From Desulfobacteraceae bacterium (GTDB taxonomy: Bacteria > Desulfobacterota > DSM-4660 > Desulfatiglandales > B25-G16): DNA of 11,881 nt. Within the stretch, counting starts at the first letter, position 1. Each line of letters starts with the position of its first letter. The translations under genes and the position numbers were made by a program. The stretch covers positions 1 to 11,881 of the forward strand of contig JAUWZC010000051.1 of the NCBI GenBank assembly GCA_030615565.1, in the 5' to 3' direction. Below the pieces are notes generated by a model that saw only the letters and a list, made by a program, of their open reading frames with translations, was not told the DNA's origin and did not search any database. Below, in pieces: positions 6,317 to 11,881 of this stretch.

Positions 6317-8413
6317 TTATGTAGTCACTTTTTTTCGAATTCGACACAGCAGTGATTTCAGCAATGGATATCCAGTAATAGGGTCCACTGAAGTATTATC
6401 CGTAAGCAGGTTAATATTTGAATCCTCCCAACTGTGGGGTACATTCACAACCCCGGACAGAATATCCTCGGTAACACGGGCTTTGATGGTGATAGATCCT
6501 AACTTGCTTTCTAAAAGAACTTCTTCCCCATCCTGTATAGACAAAAATTTGGCCGTATCAGGGTGGATCTCTGCAGTTGCCTCAGGACATTTCTTTCTCA
6601 ATCTGGGTATATCTCGATACTCGGAATGAAGAAATTCAACGGTTCTGGCGCCGGTTGTCAAGATCAAGGGGTATTCTTTGGCCATGCCCTCGTTTGTCAC
6701 CGGGCTTTCAGGTGATTCTTGATGACGGGGGACCGGATCATGGCCAAACTCCTCCAGGGTCTTAGAAAATAGCTCAACTTTTCCCGAGGGGGTGGGAAAG
6801 CCTTTCTTTTTATAGTAGTCAATTCTCTTTTCCCCATAGGGAAGGCCTCCAGGGTGTTCCTTTAGCTTTTCAATGGTTAAACTGGTGGACGAAAGGGCAT
6901 AATTCAGGGCCTCTTCAACGCTATTCCAGGGAAAGATTTCCCCATAGCCCATACGTTTACCCAGCTCAAACCAGAATTCCACGTCACTCTTAGCCTCTCC
7001 TGCCTGCAGTATTTTCTGGCGTAAAGTAATAAAGGGGATGGCATGCAGTGTACCATAATAATCGCAAAGTTCCATTCTCTCCAGGAAGGTGGCTGCCGGC
7101 AAAAATAGATCGCACAGTTGGGCTGTTGGTGTCATGCGCGTGTCCATTACGGCAGAGAATTCCAGGGCTTTCATGGCCTTTCTCATCTTGTCTGAATTAG
7201 GCCAGGTGAGCACTGGATTGGAGGCTGAAACAATTAGACCAACGATGGGATAGGGGTTCCTAGTCAAAATCGTATCAGCAAGCTCCATGCCCTGTCCCTC
7301 ACCAAGGGAACGTCCCCAGATTTCATAAAAAAGCGGGAACTTATCCACTCCAAGTGGTTTTCCCTCCATTTTTTCGGGTATCCTTATAGGATTTATGTGC
7401 ACCCTGCTCGTTGTAACCATGCCTCCGGCTCTGTCCACATTGCCAGTTATGGCAAAAAGAATGGCCAAGGCCCTGTTGTTTTGTAAACCATTAACATGCT
7501 GGTCAAGTGAATTTGTGCCCTGAACAATGCAGGAGGGTTCATTGGTGGCAAAGAGACGCGCAGCCCTCTTTATATTCTCAGCGGGTATCCAGGTTATTTT
7601 TTCAACATTATCAGGATCATAAGCAGTAGCAACTTTCCTGAGTTCATCAAATCCAACCGTCCAGTTTGTTACAAAATCCCTGTCATAGATCTCTTCATTA
7701 ATAATAACGTTCATCATCCCAAGGGCCAGGGCACTATCGGTACCAGGACGTATCTGCAGGTGTATATCCGCCTTCTTGGCGATTACTGTCTTTCTTGGGT
7801 CAATAACAATCAACTTGGCCCCTTTTCCGAGCGCCTTATTGATTCTTTTAGCAGCAGGAGGATTGGAGGCGTGAGGATTGTTTCCCCAAACTATGATGGT
7901 CTTTGCATTGGGAATATCAGCTGCCGAGAACTTGCCTAATGTCAATATATTCGCTATGATCCGACAGCGAAAACACATGCTTTCCACTGAAAAACAATTG
8001 GGTGTACCGTATATATCGCAAAAACGGCGCAAAAAACTAACTGTGGTATTTCCACCCAGGAGTACTGGCATACCAATTGCGACAGCCAAAGATTTGGGAC
8101 CGTAGGTATCTTTGATGTACTGCAATTTTTCTGCACATATATCCAATGCCTCATCCCAGATGATCCTATGCCAATCTCCATTCTCTTTTTTCATTGGATA
8201 TGTGATTCTTTCTTTGGCATAAACAATATCTTTCACAGCAAGCCCTTTAGGACACAGGAATCCCTCGTTCAAAGGATGCTCACGGTTGCCACTCACTTTT
8301 TCCAGTTGTCCGTCTCTTAGTTGAATATCCATGCCACAGCCCCAAGGGCAGAGTTCACAGGCTGTTTTAACAATTCCATCAGGCACACAAGCCCGAATAT
8401 CTGATTCCTTCAT
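6317..8413 (-). CDS. Molybdopterin oxidoreductase, DMSO-reductase family, with [4Fe-4S] site
   Basis: A complete Mo/W-bis-PGD enzyme of 698 residues. The N-terminal [4Fe-4S] site is Cys19-x2-Cys22-x3-Cys26 and Cys54 in CPKG, whose Lys56 is the usual electron-relay lysine. Cys147 in SVESMCFRCRIIA occupies the place of the Mo/W ligand, so Cys rather than Ser or selenocysteine is expected. WGNNPHASNPP (176-186) and MTPTAQLCDLFLPAATF (427-443) are cofactor-cleft motifs. The C-terminal dinucleotide-binding domain spans about 580-698. There is no Tat signal or membrane segment, so the enzyme is cytoplasmic. I place the start at ATG 8413, six bases after AAGGTG; a GTG at 8422 would add three residues but lies inside that ribosome site. 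It follows the SDR by 67 bp. At about 700 residues it is close in size to acetylene hydratase and small thiosulfate/formate-type enzymes and much shorter than ethylbenzene-dehydrogenase types. The reaction is unknown. Confidence 0.9.
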   Translation of the reverse strand: MKESDIRACVPDGIVKTACELCPWGCGMDIQLRDGQLEKVSGNREHPLNEGFLCPKGLAVKDIVYAKERITYPMKKENGDWHRIIWDEALDICAEKLQYIKDTYGPKSLAVAIGMPVLLGGNTTVSFLRRFCDIYGTPNCFSVESMCFRCRIIANILTLGKFSAADIPNAKTIIVWGNNPHASNPPAAKRINKALGKGAKLIVIDPRKTVIAKKADIHLQIRPGTDSALALGMMNVIINEEIYDRDFVTNWTVGFDELRKVATAYDPDNVEKITWIPAENIKRAARLFATNEPSCIVQGTNSLDQHVNGLQNNRALAILFAITGNVDRAGGMVTTSRVHINPIRIPEKMEGKPLGVDKFPLFYEIWGRSLGEGQGMELADTILTRNPYPIVGLIVSASNPVLTWPNSDKMRKAMKALEFSAVMDTRMTPTAQLCDLFLPAATFLERMELCDYYGTLHAIPFITLRQKILQAGEAKSDVEFWFELGKRMGYGEIFPWNSVEEALNYALSSTSLTIEKLKEHPGGLPYGEKRIDYYKKKGFPTPSGKVELFSKTLEEFGHDPVPRHQESPESPVTNEGMAKEYPLILTTGARTVEFLHSEYRDIPRLRKKCPEATAEIHPDTAKFLSIQDGEEVLLESKLGSITIKARVTEDILSGVVNVPHSWEDSNINLLTDNTSVDPITGYPLLKSLLCRIRKKVTT

Positions 8414-8419
8414 TTCCCC

Positions 8420-8425
8420 CACCTT
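8420..8425 (-). promoter_or_regulatory. Ribosome binding site for the molybdopterin gene
   Basis: On the minus strand AAGGTG, continued by GGGG, is six bases before ATG 8413. It contains the alternative GTG start at 8422, which has no ribosome site of its own. Confidence 0.65.
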
Positions 8426-8480
8426 TTTACATTGGAATTTTTATATCTTATCATGGGCAGTTTCTCAGAGGCTCCCATCG

Positions 8481-9242
8481 TCAGAGCCTTAAGCCCCCAT
8501 CCAGATCAAGGACACGTCCGTTCAGGTAATCATTTTCAATGGCAAAACGGATGGCATGAGCGACTTCACTTATCTTGCCCATTCTTTCAAGGGGAATTTG
8601 AGAGGTAACAATACGGCTTCTAATCTCCTCCGGAATATTTCTGGTCAAAGGAGTATCAATATATCCCGGAGCTAACGCAACCGATCGTATGCCATATCCT
8701 GAGAGTTCTTTAGACCAGACAACAGTCAGGGCCACTATTGCTGTCTTAGTGGCCGAGTAATTTGATTGAATAAAATTTCCATGTCGTGATATGGACGATA
8801 TGTTAATGATAACCCCACTTGTTCCCTGGCGAATCATATGAAAGGCTGCCTCCCTTCCACAGAGAAATACTCCGGTCAGGTTAACATTTAGGCCCCTCTG
8901 CCAGCGTGAAAGTGGAAATCTTTCATAGTGGTTACCCTTTTTCTTGATGAGCAGGCCATCCTCTGCAACAGCGGCATTATTTATCACCACATCTACCTTA
9001 CCAAATTGATCTACAAAGGCCTTGAAAAGTTCTATAACATCATTCTCCCGACTGACATCTGCATGATGGGTAGCAATGGGTAGTTTTGCTTGTTGAGTCT
9101 CTTGGTTAATCATTATTAATGCTTCTTTGTTCTGATCACATACAAGGATTTGAGCACCTCTGGAGGCGAGATCAAATGCAAATGCTCTCCCGAGGACACC
9201 AGCCCCACCCGTAATTATGACTTTGGCCCCACGGATGTTCAT
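8481..9242 (-). CDS. Short-chain dehydrogenase/reductase (SDR), likely hydroxyacyl-CoA dehydrogenase
   Basis: A 253-residue classical SDR of standard length. The nucleotide-binding loop is TGGAGVLG (11-18). Asp36 at the end of the second strand indicates NAD rather than NADP. NNAA (88-91), Asn121, Ser149, Tyr162 and Lys166 (YSATK) give the complete catalytic tetrad. APGYIDTP (191-198) is the conserved loop after the active site. The start at 9242 follows GGAGG (9253-9257) by ten bases. A 15-residue stretch with charged/aromatic content (KKKGNHYERFPLSRW, 100-114) between strand 4 and the catalytic helix may help bind substrate. Sitting in a CoA-metabolism locus that otherwise lacks a 3-hydroxyacyl-CoA dehydrogenase, it is the best candidate for that step, as BbsC/BbsD and BadH are in other anaerobes. 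The substrate is inferred from context only. Confidence 0.9.
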   Translation of the reverse strand: MNIRGAKVIITGGAGVLGRAFAFDLASRGAQILVCDQNKEALIMINQETQQAKLPIATHHADVSRENDVIELFKAFVDQFGKVDVVINNAAVAEDGLLIKKKGNHYERFPLSRWQRGLNVNLTGVFLCGREAAFHMIRQGTSGVIINISSISRHGNFIQSNYSATKTAIVALTVVWSKELSGYGIRSVALAPGYIDTPLTRNIPEEIRSRIVTSQIPLERMGKISEVAHAIRFAIENDYLNGRVLDLDGGLRL

Positions 9243-9467
9243 GGAAAAGCTGCCTCCAAATAAATCTTATTCTTTAATGTTCCAAAATATCCTAAAATGA
9301 CCTAAAGTAGAAGATATTTTTCTTGGTCATCGCCTTGAACTCTTCTTTAATTAGCCCAGGTAAATTTTCTATTATTTCAATGATAAGGCCCTCCTATACA
9401 TTCCCCACAACCTGGTAAAGGCCTTTATCATGGTCGTTTTAGAGAAGGTAGTGGAGAAGGTGTAGGG

Positions 9468-9881
9468 CTAAACCTTTATGGAATATAAACGAAATAGGGC
9501 CTCGCCATATCCACCTCGTTCCACACCCACATCCAGGCACCTTACTCTATCGATCCAGAATTCTGAGGGGTCATTACCTTGACCTATTCTATCATAGAGC
9601 ATGAAGCTAAAAGGTACAAATGAGGTTAGGGCCCAAAGGCATATTCTCGGACAAGTACTCTCCTCAGGTAGGAGAAAGCCTGAACCATGAAAGATGTACT
9701 TATCTCCTTTCTTAAGGCCGGCAATGCAATTTTTAGCCTCAAGCACCTCGGCAACAAGTCTCCATTTCCTGAATTCGTCCCCTTTCTTAATAAGCCTTTG
9801 ATGCTTCGAAGAAAGACCATTTATCTGTTCATCAGTCCATCCCCAGATTTTTTTCATCTTCTCAATCAGTGCCATATTCAT
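9468..9881 (-). CDS. TIGR04076-like small cysteine protein of unknown function
   Basis: A 137-residue protein. Residues about 40-137 resemble the uncharacterised TIGR04076 family: a C-x2-G-x3-GD opening (CIAGLKKGD, 52-60), a central Cys/Trp segment (CPRICLWAL, 77-85), and a late VRCLD (113-117) before the terminal GGYGEALFRLYSI. Cys52, Cys77, Cys81 and Cys115 could bind a metal or Fe-S cluster. The common GH in the opening is GL here. A charged N-terminal extension (1-39, with KIWGWTDEQI) precedes the domain. The ATG at 9881 follows GGAGG (9891-9895) by nine bases. The gene lies between the QueG-like gene (164 bp upstream) and the SDR (225 bp downstream), probably in the same transcriptional direction block. 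No function is established for the family. The family call is from memory of its pattern. Confidence 0.72.
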   Translation of the reverse strand: MNMALIEKMKKIWGWTDEQINGLSSKHQRLIKKGDEFRKWRLVAEVLEAKNCIAGLKKGDKYIFHGSGFLLPEESTCPRICLWALTSFVPFSFMLYDRIGQGNDPSEFWIDRVRCLDVGVERGGYGEALFRLYSIKV

Positions 9882-10045
9882 CTCTATATTCCTCCGTTAA
9901 TTGAATATATTTTGTCAAGTTTCTTGGAAGGAAATAATTTTTTAACGTCTCATCCGCTTTTCAATATTTCTAAAGATTTCCACGATCTATTTGGCAGCAT
10001 AGAATAATCCTTGCGCAAAATTCTAAAAATTTCCCTGAAAAAGCT

Positions 10046-10843
10046 TTAACCATCTGCATCATTTTTTCCAACTGGACATATCTCCATGCACTTAAAACAA
10101 CCGCCAAAAACTCCCAATTTGGATATAAGAGACTGCCAGAGATTATAGGTGTCCTGGCTGTAAATAAGATTACCCTGTTTTTTGATATCCCTCTCATTTA
10201 TGATTTTTTCAAAATGGTGAAGGATATTTCTTAAACCAAAGGGCATAGCCTCAGGTATACAGAGCCTATTTTCTTTCGTGCCATTCTCTTTAATAGCTCT
10301 TACCGGACAAGATTTTAGACATAAACCGCATTCTTCACCTTTGCACAATTTTTCATCTAACTTTTTATCCGGAATTAATACAGCAGAGGTGATAACCGCA
10401 CCCAAATAGATACGTGGCCCATATTCTTTAGATATAAAATTGGTTGATAAGCCAATCTCCCCCAAACCAGCCTCTGCTGCCACATGCCGTAAGGATAAAT
10501 CACCCAGCATACCTTTTTTTTCAAAATCCACGGGAACATCAGCATGAATAATTAGGGATTCATAACCTATTTTTTCTAAATAGTGAGACAGTTCAAAACC
10601 AATTTCATCATTAGCTCGACATGTCTCAACAGCATTATATCTTTTTGATCGAAGATCTTTCCCCTTGATTACTCCGCGTAATACATGAACTCCGTATACA
10701 ATAACACTCCTCCCAGCCTTAAGCAATTTCAAAGGTTTTTGATCTGTTGGTATGACCTCTTCCAAATGTTTGACAGATACCACACCTACGATGTCTGCAC
10801 CTGCTTCAAGGATGAACACTTTAACCTTTTCCGTTAAATCCAT
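10046..10843 (-). CDS. QueG-like 2x[4Fe-4S] protein (DUF1730/epoxyqueuosine-reductase-like)
   Basis: 265 residues. The N-terminal part (about 1-160) resembles the QueG catalytic region, including HVAAEAGLGEIGLSTNFIS (120-138) and YGPRIYLGAVITS (141-153). A bacterial ferredoxin-like region follows, with Cys172-x2-Cys175-x3-Cys179-Pro and Cys249-x2-Cys252-x3-Cys256-Pro, enough for two cubane clusters. Cys167 and Cys195 are extra. It is shorter than QueG and lacks the C-terminal HEAT-type part, and nothing else here concerns tRNA modification, so I do not call it queG. The start chosen is ATG 10843, seven bases after AGAGAGG. An in-frame ATG at 10864, immediately after the upstream TAA, would add seven residues. 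This coupling to the molybdopterin gene suggests an electron-transfer or maturation partner for that enzyme. Whether it binds a corrinoid, as QueG does, is open. Confidence 0.8.
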   Translation of the reverse strand: MDLTEKVKVFILEAGADIVGVVSVKHLEEVIPTDQKPLKLLKAGRSVIVYGVHVLRGVIKGKDLRSKRYNAVETCRANDEIGFELSHYLEKIGYESLIIHADVPVDFEKKGMLGDLSLRHVAAEAGLGEIGLSTNFISKEYGPRIYLGAVITSAVLIPDKKLDEKLCKGEECGLCLKSCPVRAIKENGTKENRLCIPEAMPFGLRNILHHFEKIINERDIKKQGNLIYSQDTYNLWQSLISKLGVFGGCFKCMEICPVGKNDADG

Positions 10844-10850
10844 TATTGAC

Positions 10851-10857
10851 CCTCTCT
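10851..10857 (-). promoter_or_regulatory. Ribosome binding site of the QueG-like gene
   Basis: AGAGAGG on the minus strand is seven bases before ATG 10843 and is stronger than the AAGG ahead of the alternative ATG at 10864. It lies eight bases downstream of the stop codon of the preceding molybdopterin gene. Confidence 0.6.
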
Positions 10858-10864
10858 GGTTCAT

Positions 10865-11881
10865 TTAGGCCTTGCAAATACGACAGGGAATTCCCCTCAG
10901 GTTGACAGTTCCAATTGAGGGCTCATAAGGCGGATCATTGCTGGTCAATACATTGATGTTGGACTCTTTCCAATCATAAAGCCCGCCTGGATCTCTTTCA
11001 GGAAACCACCATGCATGTTCTGTAATTACAACGCGTGGATCTATATCTGAACTTAACTTGGTCTTGAATTTGGCCTTCCCCTTATCATTATCTATCCATA
11101 CCCAATCCTCTTCTTCTACATTGAGACTTTTGGCTGTTTTCGGATTTATACCTACCCTTGGTTCTGGATGAGACTTACGCAAAGAGGCAAGGTTTCTGTT
11201 CATTGAGTGGAAGAAAACAGGTATTTTGGCTGAAGTAAATATCAAATTCAGCCCCTTATTAGAGAAATCATCTAATTCAGAAAAAACTGGTAAAGGTGCA
11301 TAGCCGTTTTTTTGCATCCATGAAGAGAAAAGCTCTACCTTGCCCGATTCTGTATGGAATCCTTTTTCCATAAATTTTTCATATTTCTTCTTCCCCTCAA
11401 TCATTCCCTTTTTTTTCAAATCCTGAAAATTAAGACCTGCCGGCTTTAGAATATAATCTATGCATTCCTCTTCACTCTTCCAAAAAGGATCTTCCAAGGC
11501 TAATTTAATAGCAAGTTCATTAATGATTTTTACATCTGATAAACATTCACCAACAGGATCGATAATTTTAGGTCGGGCCAAAATTTTTCCAAAGGGAAGA
11601 CCATAAAATCCCAAATCATTAAATTCAAAATGGGTCGCCACCGGTAATACAATATCCGCCAGTTGTGCCGTAGGGGTCATAAATAGTTCCGCTACAACCA
11701 GAAAATCGACCTTATTAAGTGCCTCAAAGGTATCCATAGCATTTGGATAACCCATAAGGGGATTTGTTCCCTGAATATAAACAAAGCCTATCTCATAGGG
11801 ATCTTCATTGAGTATGGATTTTATGGCAATAGGGAGGGGAACAAATCCAAGCATCGAAGCTAGTTTAAAATCCTTTCCGAT
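10865..11881 (-). CDS. Molybdopterin oxidoreductase, C-terminal part (5' end outside window)
   Basis: The frame is open through the right edge, giving the last 338 residues. The ATG at 11854 is internal: the residues before it (IGKDFKLAS) are continuous, and the family's Fe-S and metal-ligand regions must lie further upstream. Visible cleft motifs are YIQGTNPLMGYPNAMDTF and MTPTAQLADIVLPVATHFE, close in pattern to the complete paralogue at 6317-8413. The region ESGKVELFSSWMQKNGY matches its PSGKVELFSKTLEEFGH. The C-terminal dinucleotide-binding domain ends NINVLTSNDPPYEP...GIPCRICKA. The last residues hold two Cys (CRIC), against a single Cys (LLCRIRKK) in the paralogue. It is the first visible gene of the minus-strand block and abuts the QueG-like gene stop-to-start. 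The two Mo enzymes are same-subfamily paralogues, but clearly diverged. Confidence 0.88.
   Translation of the reverse strand: MGKDFKLASMLGFVPLPIAIKSILNEDPYEIGFVYIQGTNPLMGYPNAMDTFEALNKVDFLVVAELFMTPTAQLADIVLPVATHFEFNDLGFYGLPFGKILARPKIIDPVGECLSDVKIINELAIKLALEDPFWKSEEECIDYILKPAGLNFQDLKKKGMIEGKKKYEKFMEKGFHTESGKVELFSSWMQKNGYAPLPVFSELDDFSNKGLNLIFTSAKIPVFFHSMNRNLASLRKSHPEPRVGINPKTAKSLNVEEEDWVWIDNDKGKAKFKTKLSSDIDPRVVITEHAWWFPERDPGGLYDWKESNINVLTSNDPPYEPSIGTVNLRGIPCRICKA

Noticed and set aside
7966..7980. Selenocysteine at the Mo ligand position
   Set aside because: The codon at the ligand site of the Mo enzyme encodes Cys and there is no in-frame TGA in the gene.
2015..9242. Naming the genes bbsA, bbsB, bbsG, bbsH or badH
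   Set aside because: The enzyme classes match, but gene order differs from known bbs operons and substrate-specific residues cannot be judged here; symbols would overstate the evidence.
9292..9381. 29-codon minus-strand frame preceded by a perfect AGGAGG (9390-9395)
   Set aside because: The only codon at proper distance is ATT, which is an extremely rare start, and the peptide is unrecognised. The ribosome-site match is probably chance or a relic of a lost gene between the TIGR04076-like gene and the SDR.
9906..9940. TTGACA on the minus strand as a promoter for the TIGR04076-like gene
   Set aside because: A 17-bp spacer puts the -10 in the ribosome binding site, and the TATATT nearby is too close to the -35.
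10046..10843. Assignment as queG (epoxyqueuosine reductase)
   Set aside because: It is shorter than QueG, lacks its C-terminal part, and sits in a Mo/CoA-metabolism context; only family-level similarity is supported.

Overview
The window looks like accessory or catabolic chromosome from a strictly anaerobic bacterium, most plausibly a Desulfobacterota-type sulfate reducer or syntroph. That is an inference from gene content: a thiolase paired with a DUF35 zinc/OB-fold protein, several CoA-thioester beta-oxidation enzymes, two cytoplasmic molybdopterin (DMSO-reductase-family) enzymes and a small Fe-S protein. No rRNA, tRNA, CRISPR array, transposase or integrase gene was seen.

Layout from left to right. 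Positions 1-132 hold the N-terminus of an unrecognised minus-strand gene. A gene-free stretch of about 630 bp follows and ends in a good sigma-70-type promoter for an acyl-CoA dehydrogenase (761-1906, +). Converging on it is a minus-strand pair, an SCP-x-type thiolase (2516-3703) followed by a DUF35 protein (2015-2503), which should form one complex. A 758-bp divergent intergenic region (3704-4461) carries several inverted repeats. Among them is a near-perfect TetR-type operator lying on the promoter of two tandem enoyl-CoA hydratases (4462-5229 and 5261-6043, +). A tiny ORF and a long hairpin lie between these and the convergent right-hand block.

The right-hand block is entirely on the minus strand. 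In transcription order it contains the C-terminal part of a molybdopterin oxidoreductase (cut by the window edge), a QueG-like 2x[4Fe-4S] protein joined to it stop-to-start, a TIGR04076-like protein, a short-chain dehydrogenase, and a complete 698-residue molybdopterin oxidoreductase with a [4Fe-4S] site and a probable Cys metal ligand.

Taken together, the acyl-CoA dehydrogenase, hydratases, SDR (as 3-hydroxyacyl-CoA dehydrogenase) and thiolase/DUF35 pair supply every step of one beta-oxidation round. This resembles the toolset of anaerobic hydrocarbon pathways (compare the Bbs enzymes of benzylsuccinate oxidation), but the gene order differs. The Mo/W enzymes and the Fe-S protein may supply or remove electrons, or carry out a hydration or hydroxylation on an unusual substrate. 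The substrate cannot be read from the sequence. The most interesting part is the right-hand Mo/Fe-S/TIGR04076/SDR block, which I do not recognise as a described pathway.
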